From positions 1-64,000 of IMG/VR virus record IMGVR_UViG_3300044960_000921: a stretch of 64,000 bases of DNA. One strand, written 5' to 3'. Below the pieces are notes generated by a model. The model did no database searches, was not told the origin of the DNA, and saw only the letters and a program-made list of their open reading frames with translations. Source of the stretch: a virus. The translations under genes and the position numbers were made by a program. Below are positions 32,218 to 40,661 of the stretch, piece after piece. Each line of letters begins with the position of its first letter. Position 1 is the stretch's first letter.

Positions 32218-32693
32218 ATGATTACGCTCAAGACGCTCGAACGTACACCACACCTCGCCGAATTCAAAGTGACCTACAAGCGAACGAGGAGGAAGGACTC
32301 GCGACAGGCGGAGATGCCGTGGGTGCTCACGACGGCCGTGAAGGCCGAGGAGTACCTCCGCACGCTCTGGGACCAAGGCACCATCGACCTCAGGGAGGAG
32401 TTCGTCGTGCTCTGCCTCGACGCCTCGCTCACCGTGCTCGGGTGGGTGAGGCTCCACACGGGAGGGCTCGACTCCTCCACCGTCGACACGCGGCTCGTCT
32501 TCGCCGTGGCCCTTAAGACGGCGAGTGCCGCCGTCGTCGTGGCCCACAACCACCCCTCGGGTAACGTCGAGTTGACGCGGAGGCTCGCCGGGGGGCGAGG
32601 CTTCTGGGGCTTCACTTCCTCGACCACATCATCGTGGGCCGCGACCGGGCGTACAGCTTCGCCGGGGCGGGGTGGCTTGCTGGGGGCGGGTAA
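32218..32693 (+). pseudogene. radC: RadC-like JAB protein, deleted and frameshifted
   Basis: N-terminal and central parts read well (LREEFVVLCLDASLTVLGWV, AAVVVAHNHPSGN). The PSxxD segment that supplies the last JAMM ligand is missing between NHPSGNVE and LTRRL, and a frameshift follows. The true C-terminus (LLGLHFLDHIIVGRDRAYSF) is found in another frame ending TAA at 32691-32693. Mobile-element RadC proteins are common, but this copy should be inactive. Confidence 0.75.
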
Positions 32694-33582
32694 CTCTCGG
32701 GCGGGTCGGCCGCGGGGTGCGGCCGACCTCTTCCCTCGCAGAACCGGCACTAGGTGACCGGTGCCACACTCCTGCACTGGCCTTCGACTCCTCGCCCGCA
32801 AGCGTGGCGGTCCTCGAATCGCTCGTGCGACTGCCGGAGGACAACGGCAGCGTGACGACCTACTCGTAGCGATCGAGCATCGCGGTCGCCTCGTACTTGT
32901 TTTCGAGCCCGGTGCTCGCCTTGTGCCCTGAGATACTCAGATCCCCTCCTTGGGGGACGGCGTCCAAGAGGCAACGAGGATCGGCGACGCGGCGAATCCT
33001 CAAGTTGTTGGCCCAGTCGATCCTGTCGCCGATGCGCAGGCTGGCGGCTCCTTCGCACGCTTACTGCGTCTCTGTATTGAGACCTCCGCTGCAGGGTGCG
33101 AGGGTTGACATCGGTGACCTCGAGGTGAGCACCGCCCCGCGCGTACCGCTCGACGCACGTCACGCCGAGGCGCGACCGTAGCGGGGCCTCCGCTCGCTGC
33201 CCAACGTCTTCGGGGGCCGCCTGGCGGTCGGAGCGAACGGCGAGCGTCGCGAATCCCTGGGGATCCTGGCTGACTTGGGTGCCAAGGAGTCGGAGATCCC
33301 CCGATCCCGCCATCTTGAGGGCTCACCCCGGCGCGCCATGCCGCGGTGCCCTTGGAAAAGGGTCATGACCGCAACGTCGAGGTGTTCGAAGGCCTCCGAT
33401 CGGTCGATGGACCCGTCCCCGTCCCGGCCGTAGCGCACCAGATACCCCGCATCGAACCCTCGCCGGTAAGGTGTCCGGGTCGTCCTCGCTGGCATTAACC
33501 GCACACCCACCTCGAGGTCCGGATCCGCAGATCCTCCCGAGGAGTAACCAGTTACAATGGAGGATCGGGGAGGAGGAGGGCC
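32694..33582. other. Degenerate region, possible integrase tail
   Basis: No intact gene. On the minus strand about 33050-32860 reads DWANNLRIRRVADPRCLLDA, then ISGHKASTGLENKYEATAML and DRYE before TAG. It faintly resembles the end of a tyrosine recombinase but lacks a clear start and catalytic boxes. A ribosome-binding AGGAGG at 33571-33576 belongs to the next gene. Confidence 0.3.
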
Positions 33583-34656
33583 GTGGCCGGACGCTCGAGG
33601 CGTAGTCCGATCTACCCGTCGCCGCACGCCATCTTCGACGTGGCCGGTTGGGCGTCGGACCGCCGCGTGCCCCAAGTCTGGGCCGACCCGACGAGCGACG
33701 GAAGCCGGGTGGCCGAGCAGCTCGGCATCAAGCAGGACGCGGCCTCCGCCTACAGCCTGGCGATGGGCGAGAAGATCCTCGAGAAGCTCCCGGAAGTCGT
33801 GGGCGGGCTGACCGCCCAGGCCAATCCCAGCCTGGGCGAGCCCTTGAAATGGGAGCTGCACCGGGGCGAGATCGGGCGGATCCTGGAGCATTTCCTCAGG
33901 CCGGCCGCGGCCCTGCCCGTCATGTTCTGGACGCACAGCGTGTGCTGGACCGACCGCTGCACGACCCGCATCAACCTGGGCGGCGAGGTCGAGGTGAGCA
34001 ACTTCGACCACCGGGAGTACGGGCCGACGGAGCCGGTCCGGCTCCGTTTCGACTACTGGCGACGCCCGGGGCGGAATTGGGCCGGCACCGTCAGGCCGAG
34101 GAATTACGTGGAAGTCCGGCCGCAGTGGCTCAGGTGGGCCGTACCCGCCGGCATGGCAACCTGGAACCCGCGTTTCGTCCGATATTGGGAGGACTCGGAG
34201 GTTGTCCTGGGCCTGGACGTCGGCACCGGCGTCCATCGAGAGCGGCTGGGAGCGGCGGCGCTCTCGATGGAGTACGAGGTGTTCCTCAAACGTGGGCTGG
34301 TGCCGGCCCTCGACGGCAGGATGTTCGGCCTCTGGAGGGACCCGGACACCGGCCTCTTGCGTGCCCTCCCCGTCGGGATGGCTTCCGCCCGCCCTGCCGG
34401 CGTCCGGCCGGGGCGACTCATCGACGGGGTCGGGGTCTGGGACGTTCAGATCCTCAAGGCCCAGCGGTTCTTCATGCGGCCCGGAGCGACCAACCGGGAC
34501 GACGTCCTCTACGATGAGCTCACGATCAACTTCGATCGGACGACCTCGCGGGTCATCTTCATCGGCGTGTTGCATGATCGTGTCGGGTACCTCGGTGACG
34601 GGTCGTTCGGACGCTCGGCCCACGCGCGGGTGCTCTCCCGGATCCTCGGGACGTGA
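33583..34656 (+). CDS. Hypothetical protein (357 aa), unrecognised family
   Basis: GTG start 33583 directly after a long AGGAGG-containing purine stretch. The protein is rich in Trp/Arg and beta-type sequence (RINLGGEVEVSNFDHREYG, VWDVQILKAQRFF, NFDRTTSRVIFIGVLHDRVGY). No signal peptide or membrane segment. No family is recognised. The next gene starts 9 bases after its stop, so they are probably an operon. Confidence 0.6.
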   Translation: MAGRSRRSPIYPSPHAIFDVAGWASDRRVPQVWADPTSDGSRVAEQLGIKQDAASAYSLAMGEKILEKLPEVVGGLTAQANPSLGEPLKWELHRGEIGRILEHFLRPAAALPVMFWTHSVCWTDRCTTRINLGGEVEVSNFDHREYGPTEPVRLRFDYWRRPGRNWAGTVRPRNYVEVRPQWLRWAVPAGMATWNPRFVRYWEDSEVVLGLDVGTGVHRERLGAAALSMEYEVFLKRGLVPALDGRMFGLWRDPDTGLLRALPVGMASARPAGVRPGRLIDGVGVWDVQILKAQRFFMRPGATNRDDVLYDELTINFDRTTSRVIFIGVLHDRVGYLGDGSFGRSAHARVLSRILGT

Positions 34657-34665
34657 CGAGAAGGG

Positions 34666-35859
34666 GTGTCGATGGGGTCGCGAAAGAGTTCGCCGGGCAT
34701 GGCGAGTTCGGCCGGTGTCCCGGCGGCGCGGGGGCGGTCGATGGGGGCGGTTCGGCTCGTGCTGACGGGGCGGGGCCGTCTGAGCGTTGCGGAGCTAGAT
34801 CCCGACAGCGCCGCGAGCAAGCAGCTCGCCCTGATCGTGCGGCAGCAGGTCCTCGGGTCCGGGCGGATCGACCAGGGCGCCCTGCGTGGCGCGGTCGGAC
34901 CGGTCAAGGAGATTGTGCTGGTCGCGGAGGAGGATAATCGTCTCGGCTTCCCCGTCGACGGCATGATTCGGCTCCTGGGCGAGTTCGCCGCCGATCCGTC
35001 GCGTCTAACGGACGCGGGCTGGCACTCCGTCGCGGCCAGTTTGCTAAAGCCTGAGAGTGTATGCGACCCTGGGCTCGTATCGACGGGGAAGGAGGAGCAA
35101 GCGCGGGTGATCGCCTTGCGGCGGAAGGCGGTGGGACTCGGACGTGGAGAGGAGCAACAAGCGGCCCGGGCGGAAGGGCAAGGGCCAGGAGCCGAGGAGG
35201 CTTGGTCGGGACAGCTCAGGGTCCCCGATCTGCCGGCGCGGATCGTCGCCCCGCTGGGAGAGATCGCCGGGGCGCTGGAAGAGATCAGCGAACTCACCGT
35301 GCCCGACGTCAGCCGGCTGCGTCGGCTGCTGGACCGGATCGGGGGCGCGCTGTCCGAGGTCGTCCGCCCGTTGTACGGCGCGGCCGCCCAAGACGAAGGC
35401 ACGTCGATGAAACTCGTCGAAGTCCGGATGGCGGGCGATCCGGCGTCGGGCCCCAGCCATGCCGAGGTCGAGCCGGCGGCAAATCAGGGGCGCGGGCGCG
35501 CGACCCCGCTCCCCTGCGAGGGGCATCCCGTCATCGAGAGCCTCGCGGGCCTGTGGGACCAGAGGAAGTCGCTGCCCCCCGCCCGATTCGCTCATCGTTT
35601 CCAGGTGATCTTGGACCAATTCCATCGGCAGGGGACGCTCGGCTCGTTCGAGCTGAACGACGCCGCGGTCCGGTGGATCAACCAGCTCGCCGCCAAGAAC
35701 GACGTCAAGCTGATGCTCAATGGCGAGATCGCGGTTCGGCTCCGCTGTGCCAAGCGCGGGGACGGCTACTTCCAGCCCCGGCGAGCTAAGCGTGGAGGCC
35801 GACCGGTCCCGAAAGCAGGATCGAAGCAGTTCCCTTTGCTCCGGGCCATCCCGGTCTGA
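34666..35859 (+). CDS. Hypothetical protein (397 aa), unrecognised family
   Basis: Starts at GTG 34666 or the ATG two codons later. It has a helical central part (IVAPLGEIAGALEEISELTVP, LRRLLDRIGGALSEVVRPLY) and a C-terminal segment with SFELNDAAVRWINQLAAKND. No enzyme motif. In the same direction and closely spaced after the 357-residue gene. Confidence 0.55.
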   Translation: MSMGSRKSSPGMASSAGVPAARGRSMGAVRLVLTGRGRLSVAELDPDSAASKQLALIVRQQVLGSGRIDQGALRGAVGPVKEIVLVAEEDNRLGFPVDGMIRLLGEFAADPSRLTDAGWHSVAASLLKPESVCDPGLVSTGKEEQARVIALRRKAVGLGRGEEQQAARAEGQGPGAEEAWSGQLRVPDLPARIVAPLGEIAGALEEISELTVPDVSRLRRLLDRIGGALSEVVRPLYGAAAQDEGTSMKLVEVRMAGDPASGPSHAEVEPAANQGRGRATPLPCEGHPVIESLAGLWDQRKSLPPARFAHRFQVILDQFHRQGTLGSFELNDAAVRWINQLAAKNDVKLMLNGEIAVRLRCAKRGDGYFQPRRAKRGGRPVPKAGSKQFPLLRAIPV

Positions 35860-35983
35860 TCGCTCGCAGCAAGCGTGGGCGATGTCATAAAACGCCTAAA
35901 GTCGCTCGGACTTGTCTAATCCGGCTGCGGCCGAGTGGCGGGTCCTCCACCGCAATCTCCGACGGGATTTCACCTGATTGTGA

Positions 35984-36024
35984 CCCTCATGGAGACCACA
36001 ATAAGTTTGTAGTCCTCATGAGGG
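35984..36024. promoter_or_regulatory. 41-bp imperfect palindrome
   Basis: CCCTCATG (35984-35991) pairs with CATGAGGG (36017-36024), and the inner GACCACAA / TTTGTAGTC arms continue the dyad with one mismatch around a TAAG centre. It lies about 115 bases upstream of the next gene, so an operator or an RNA hairpin is possible. Confidence 0.45.
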
Positions 36025-36138
36025 CTACAGGCCCCGTCTCCTGCCGGTACCCCGGGGCCTCGCCGTCCTGCAGCTCCGCGCGGAGCTGGCAATCTGGCCG
36101 CATCCGGCATGTGCCGGAGTTATCGAGGAGATTGCTTC

Positions 36139-36525
36139 ATGCGAGAGGAACCGCGGAAGCGGACGGAGGAGCCGTCGGTATGTCGCTGTTCGATGCACGA
36201 CGGCGCGCACGCGATGTTCACGATCTTCCTGCCCAACGCCGCCTGGGAGGTCGCCGGGATCCGAAGGGCGATCGAGGAACTGGTGGAGGTGACCGGCTCG
36301 ACCGGCTACAGGCTGATCCCGCCTTCGACCGGGGGCTGGTACAGCGCCGAGGCTTGGTCGCTGTGCCCGGTCCATCCCCTCCAGATCGTCGCACCCGACA
36401 CGGAGGAGACGTTCGACCGGTTCGTCTCATTCACGCGTCGGCTCGCTCGGCTCCTGGGTCAGAGCTGGATCTACGCCCTGCGCATGCCGGTGCGCGTGGC
36501 TGATCACCGCGTCCAGGAGGAGTGA
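36139..36525 (+). CDS. Hypothetical protein (128 aa)
   Basis: ATG at 36139 with GAGGAG 9 bases upstream. Begins with a Cys/His-containing segment (SVCRCSMHDGAHAMF), then an alpha/beta body (AGIRRAIEELVEVTGSTGY, DRFVSFTRRLARLLGQSW). No family is recognised. Confidence 0.55.
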   Translation: MREEPRKRTEEPSVCRCSMHDGAHAMFTIFLPNAAWEVAGIRRAIEELVEVTGSTGYRLIPPSTGGWYSAEAWSLCPVHPLQIVAPDTEETFDRFVSFTRRLARLLGQSWIYALRMPVRVADHRVQEE

Positions 36526-36916
36526 GCAGCCCAGCCGGGTAATCCCCGGGAAGGGTCCCCACCTAATCCAACCCCGCCGTCCCGTCCCCACGGGTCGGCC
36601 CCCGAGGAAATCGACCGTGCCGGACGCGTCGCCTCGCGATCGGCCGAGCGGGGAAGGTGCGCGCCCGTGCCATTCGCGCCGGCACCCTCCCCGGACCGTA
36701 CGGCCCCAATGCGATCACCTGAGACGCCCGCATGACCGATCAGGACGGCCCGATGATCACCGGCCACAGCGGCTACGAATCCAGCGTCTCGTGCAACGAA
36801 GCCAAGGATTGCCACTTACCGGAAGTGGCCGACGGCGGATTCCAGGCACCTGGGAGGCGCGCTCGCAACTCCCTGCACTCCCAGAGATCACACTCGTGAC
36901 CACCAAGGAGCAGGAC
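36526..36916. other. Gap with one possible tiny ORF
   Basis: 36732-36899 (plus) could encode 55 residues beginning MTDQDGPMITGHSGYESS, but no ribosome-binding site or homology supports it. The AAGGAG at 36905-36910 serves the VWA gene. Confidence 0.3.
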
Positions 36917-37627
36917 ATGCCAGTTTCGCGAAGGATCACCCGCAAGGCCGAGGAGGCGGCCGTCGGTGTGCGCGGCCTCGCTCGCTCCGCCGATCGCCTC
37001 CCGGGCCGTATCGTCGTCTTCGTCGTCGTCCGCGACGAGTCGGGCTCGATGGCGCGGTGGCGGCAGCGCCAGGGAGAGTTCATCCCGGCCGTCGCCGCGC
37101 ACCTGATGGAGGTCGGCGGGGCGAAGGTCGGTGACCTCGTCTACATCCTCTACGTCGTCGTGTCGGGCGGCGTGATGGCCACCGAGTTCGTGCCGCTGAA
37201 GGCCGCGGCCGACCCGGAGTTCACGGCGGACGGCCAGACGCCCCTGGGCCGGGGGTTCAAGGTCGTGGCTGCGAAGTGCGAGGAGTTCCTCCAAACCAAG
37301 GTATTTCCGCAGGAGGTGACCACACGCAACTTCGAGCTCCTGATCGTCTCGGACCTCCAGCCGACCGGGGAGTCGAAGGAGGAGACCGAAGCGGGCGTCG
37401 AGGAGTTCCTCTCGCTCGTGGCGAAGTACAAGGCGAAGGTGACGCTCGTGGGCCCGGCCCACGAGGCGATGAACCAGGACCTCGCGCGCCGCCTGGACGT
37501 CTCGGGCCGCGGCGTCAAGTACCTGGACTCCGACCCGAAGGCGGTGCTCGACATCACCTTCGACAGCCTGCTCTCGGCGAGCCGGCCCGCGCTCGGCGGC
37601 TCGAACCCCGCGATCCGCATCCGCTGA
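36917..37627 (+). CDS. VWA-domain protein (TerY-like)
   Basis: 236 residues from the ATG at 36917. A von Willebrand factor A fold with a metal-ion adhesion site is visible: DESGSM near residue 37, a Thr in DGQTPLGRGF and an Asp in IVSDLQPTGES. No signal peptide, so cytoplasmic. It sits 19 bases before a kinase-like gene. VWA plus kinase (often plus PP2C) triads are known from TerY-P stress/defence modules, but no phosphatase is present here. Confidence 0.8.
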   Translation: MPVSRRITRKAEEAAVGVRGLARSADRLPGRIVVFVVVRDESGSMARWRQRQGEFIPAVAAHLMEVGGAKVGDLVYILYVVVSGGVMATEFVPLKAAADPEFTADGQTPLGRGFKVVAAKCEEFLQTKVFPQEVTTRNFELLIVSDLQPTGESKEETEAGVEEFLSLVAKYKAKVTLVGPAHEAMNQDLARRLDVSGRGVKYLDSDPKAVLDITFDSLLSASRPALGGSNPAIRIR

Positions 37628-37646
37628 CCCGGAGGAGCCGCGGGCG

Positions 37647-38999
37647 ATGAACCGGGTCGTCGGCAAGAAGACCGGGCGTCGCATCCCCCTCGACCCCGCG
37701 GCCCTCCTGGGCCGGGGGAGCGAGGGGAAGGTGTTCCGCCTCGGCGAAAGCGAGTGCGTGAAGGTGCTGGACCACGCGCCCGGCGCCGGAGACGCGGCGC
37801 GCCTGGCCTCGCTCATCGCGCTCTCGAGGAAGCTCCCGGGCTTCACCTGGCCGACCGAGGTCGTGAGCGACCCTTCGACCGGCGAGGACGTGGGCTTCCT
37901 GATGCCCTTCGCCCCCGGCGAGACGCTCGAGTCCCTGCTCGACGCCCGGGCCACCCGCTCGATCCCGCTCGAGACGAAGGTGCTCCTCGCGTTTCGGATC
38001 GCCGGCGCCGTGGCGTCGGCCCACGCGCACCGGGGGCCGAGGCTCGTCCTCGGCGACGTGCTGAAGTCCGGCAACGTCGTCATCGACGGCGAGAACGCCA
38101 CCTTCGTCGACGCCGCCGCGGTGAGCCTGTTCGGGTACCGCGACGCCGGCGGGGACGTCCGCGACGCGGTCTCGACCCTCACGACCCCGGGCTACGTGCC
38201 CAAGGAGGTGCTCGAGAACCCCGGGGTCATCCCGAGCGAGGCCAGCGACCGGTACGCCCTGGCGGTGCTCCTCTTCGAGCTCCTCTTCGGCCGCGCCCCC
38301 CACGACGTCAGGCCGTGCCCCGCCGCGGTCAGCCTCGAGCCCGACGACGCCGTCCGCCGGGGCATCTGTCCCCGCTTCGTCCAGCACCCCGAGTTCGATC
38401 CCCCGACCTACGACCCGGTCGACCCGCCGTCCGAGGTCGACCAGCTGTTCCACGCGGCATTCGTCTCGACCCTGCGTCCCTCGGCGCACGATTGGTGCCG
38501 GGCGATCGAGATGTGGCTCGAGGCCCTCGGGCGAAAGGAGCGTCCCCGGCGACGTCGCAGGACGCCGCGGTGGCTCAGGCGCCTCGACCCGGTCTCTGTC
38601 TTCTTCGTCCTGGTCGTCGTCCTCGCGTACGCGTTGAAGTTCGCCTGGGAGGCCTACGCGGCCCCCAAGCCGCCCCCGCCGGCCCCGAGCCGGCCCGTCG
38701 GTCCCCCACTCTTCCGGGAGCTCTTCGATGAAACGACGTCATTCGGTCATGCTCCGCCTGAGCGACGAGGAGTTCGAGTCGCTCACCCGGGCCAAGCCCG
38801 CCGGCGAGGAGCTCGCGAGCTTCGCGCGGCGAGCCCTCGTCGAGTCCGTCGAGGCGCGCTCCCCCGGCGACATGCTGCGGCGCGCGAGTTCGTTTGTCGT
38901 CGCCTGCCTCTCCCAGGAGATCACCTTCGAGGAGGCGCTCGATCTCTTCGACGACCACGTCACGCACGGCCGAAAGGAGGTGGCCGATGGCCGCGGTGA
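37647..38999 (+). CDS. Protein-kinase-like protein with C-terminal membrane helix
   Basis: A kinase fold is evident: LGRGSEGKVFRLGESECVKVL (glycine loop and Lys), GDVLKSGNVVIDG in place of HRDxxxxN, and FVDAAAVSLFG in place of DFG. These variants are typical of TerY-associated kinases. A transmembrane helix (VSVFFVLVVVLAYALKFAW) follows near residue 315. From about 38728 the frame runs antisense-like (Arg-rich) beneath the next gene, so the natural end is probably near there and a frameshift or lost stop is likely. Partner of the VWA protein by position. Confidence 0.75.
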   Translation: MNRVVGKKTGRRIPLDPAALLGRGSEGKVFRLGESECVKVLDHAPGAGDAARLASLIALSRKLPGFTWPTEVVSDPSTGEDVGFLMPFAPGETLESLLDARATRSIPLETKVLLAFRIAGAVASAHAHRGPRLVLGDVLKSGNVVIDGENATFVDAAAVSLFGYRDAGGDVRDAVSTLTTPGYVPKEVLENPGVIPSEASDRYALAVLLFELLFGRAPHDVRPCPAAVSLEPDDAVRRGICPRFVQHPEFDPPTYDPVDPPSEVDQLFHAAFVSTLRPSAHDWCRAIEMWLEALGRKERPRRRRRTPRWLRRLDPVSVFFVLVVVLAYALKFAWEAYAAPKPPPPAPSRPVGPPLFRELFDETTSFGHAPPERRGVRVAHPGQARRRGARELRAASPRRVRRGALPRRHAAAREFVCRRLPLPGDHLRGGARSLRRPRHARPKGGGRWPR

Positions 39000-39003
39000 G
39001 TAA
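38728..39003 (+). CDS. Ribbon-helix-helix-type mobilisation accessory protein
   Basis: 91 residues: SVMLRLSDEEFESLTRAKPA followed by ELASFARRALVESV has the strand-helix-helix layout of MobC/TraM-like relaxosome proteins. The start overlaps the kinase frame and the end overlaps the relaxase start (AAAGGAGG inside this gene is the relaxase ribosome-binding site). It probably binds the transfer origin. Confidence 0.6.
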   Translation: MKRRHSVMLRLSDEEFESLTRAKPAGEELASFARRALVESVEARSPGDMLRRASSFVVACLSQEITFEEALDLFDDHVTHGRKEVADGRGE

Positions 39004-40633
39004 GGGCAGCGGTCGCTACTTCTTCGACTTCGAGCGCGTGTGGACCGAGGCCAGAGACGCGGGCGTGCTGCCGTTCTGGGTGGGCCCGGCGCCGGCCATC
39101 CTGGGCCTCGGCGCGGAGCCCAACCCGCAGGCGGTCCAGGCGCTCTCGAACGGGCGGGCGTACCTGAAGCATGTGCAGGCCAACCGGGTCGGCTGCTTCG
39201 ACCTGACCTTCTCGTTCAGCAAGTCGGTGTCGCTCCTGGCCTACGGGCTCACGCCGCCGAAGGCGCAGAAGGCCTGGACCGAGACCTTCACGCGGATCGC
39301 GACCCCGGAGGTCGAGAAGCTCCTCTCGAGCCAGAGGATCAATTCTGGTCCGCAGGGCAAGCAGAAGCTCGCAAGCTTCGGGCTCGCCGCGGCGTTCCCC
39401 CACAGGGAGGGCTTCCGCGGCCAGCCGCAGGCGCACGTCCACTACGCGGTCTTCAACCTGTCGGCCACCCCCGACCGGAAGGTCGGCTCGATCGCCAACG
39501 CGCGCGAGCTGTTTCAGGCCCAGGGTGTCTTGAGGGCCCGGGTCCAGAAGGGCCTCGACGACGAGCTCCGGGCGCGCGGCATCGAGACGGTGCGGGTCGG
39601 CAAGAAGGTCGAGCTCGCCGGCGTCCCGCGCGAGCTCATCGAGGAGCTCTCGCCCTCGAGACGCGCCATCGAGGCGGCCCGCGAGGCGAAGGGGTTCAGC
39701 GGGGCCCGGGCACTCGACTTCTACGCCCGCGAGGCGCGACGCGAGCTCGGGGCGCGCGTCCACAAGACCCCCGAGGAGTGCCACCGTGACTGCAAGGAGG
39801 TTGCCGCACGGTACGGCGTGACGCTCGACTCGCTCACCAGGGGCAAGGCCGCCCCGCGTGACCCCGCGACCGAGATGGCCGCGGCCTTCCACGTGGCGAA
39901 GGAGGCCGTGAAGTCCTGCGCGAGGAGGCACGGGGCCTTCACGACGGAGCAGTTCTACGAGCGGCTCTACACGCTCGGGATCGGCAGGCCCACGACGCTC
40001 GACTCGCTCGACGCCATGGGCCGCTCCGTCCTGCGGGACCGCTCGATCGCGGGCGTCAAGGGGCGCACGATGCCCGACGGGAGCGTCCGGTACGTCGCGG
40101 GCGGGTCGGCGAAGGTCTCGAGGGAGAACGCCCGCACCTACCGGGCCGACACGAAGGAGGCCTGGGAGGAGGTGAAGGCGGCGGCCCGGGGGCTCGGGGC
40201 CGCGGTGCTGGTCCAGACGGCCAGGAAGGCGACGGCTGTCGTCGAGCGCCTGGCCGAGGCGGTGAACCCGCCGCCGCGGGCGATCCGGGTGGATGCCGGG
40301 CGGCTCCCCGAGCTGGTCGACCGGCTGCGACCGACGCCGTACCTCCTGGCGCACGGGAAGGCCCTCTGGGCGGGGATCGCCAGGGCACGCGGCAATCCCC
40401 ACGATCGCGCCGCCCACGCCGAGGGGGTCTTCGAGTCGCTCCGCTCGCACGAGCGCCTCCCGAAGAACTCGGTCGTGGTCGTCTCCCGGGGCGGGCTCGC
40501 CTCGCCCCGGGACTTGCGCCTGCTCGCGAAGGTCGCAAAGCGCGACGGGGCCTCCGTCGTCCTCTCCGAATGCGACCGGCTCCAGCACCTCCAGCAGCAG
40601 TCCCACCAGCGGTGGCACACGCGCGAGCTCTAA
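38987..40633 (+). CDS. MobF-type relaxase (TrwC/TraI-like) with degenerate helicase part
   Basis: 548 residues from the ATG at 38987 (AAAGGAGG upstream). The relaxase domain (1-260) shows RAYLKHVQANRVGCFDLTFS, then SFSKSVSLLAYGL and the metal-binding histidines in QAHVHYAVFN (H150, H152). Full TrwC/TraI proteins continue into an active helicase. Here the C-terminus only echoes it: VVVVSRGGLASPRDLRLLAK stands where VVVDEAGM is expected, so the Walker B acids are gone and no Walker A is seen. It would nick oriT and pilot DNA but not unwind it. Confidence 0.85.
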   Translation: MAAVSKGSGRYFFDFERVWTEARDAGVLPFWVGPAPAILGLGAEPNPQAVQALSNGRAYLKHVQANRVGCFDLTFSFSKSVSLLAYGLTPPKAQKAWTETFTRIATPEVEKLLSSQRINSGPQGKQKLASFGLAAAFPHREGFRGQPQAHVHYAVFNLSATPDRKVGSIANARELFQAQGVLRARVQKGLDDELRARGIETVRVGKKVELAGVPRELIEELSPSRRAIEAAREAKGFSGARALDFYAREARRELGARVHKTPEECHRDCKEVAARYGVTLDSLTRGKAAPRDPATEMAAAFHVAKEAVKSCARRHGAFTTEQFYERLYTLGIGRPTTLDSLDAMGRSVLRDRSIAGVKGRTMPDGSVRYVAGGSAKVSRENARTYRADTKEAWEEVKAAARGLGAAVLVQTARKATAVVERLAEAVNPPPRAIRVDAGRLPELVDRLRPTPYLLAHGKALWAGIARARGNPHDRAAHAEGVFESLRSHERLPKNSVVVVSRGGLASPRDLRLLAKVAKRDGASVVLSECDRLQHLQQQSHQRWHTREL

Positions 40634-40661
40634 AGACCCACCAACCAGAGAGGAGTTGACG

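Noticed and set aside
33160-34623. 487-residue minus-strand frame
   Set aside because: Antisense to the 357-residue gene, which has the better start signal and protein-like composition.
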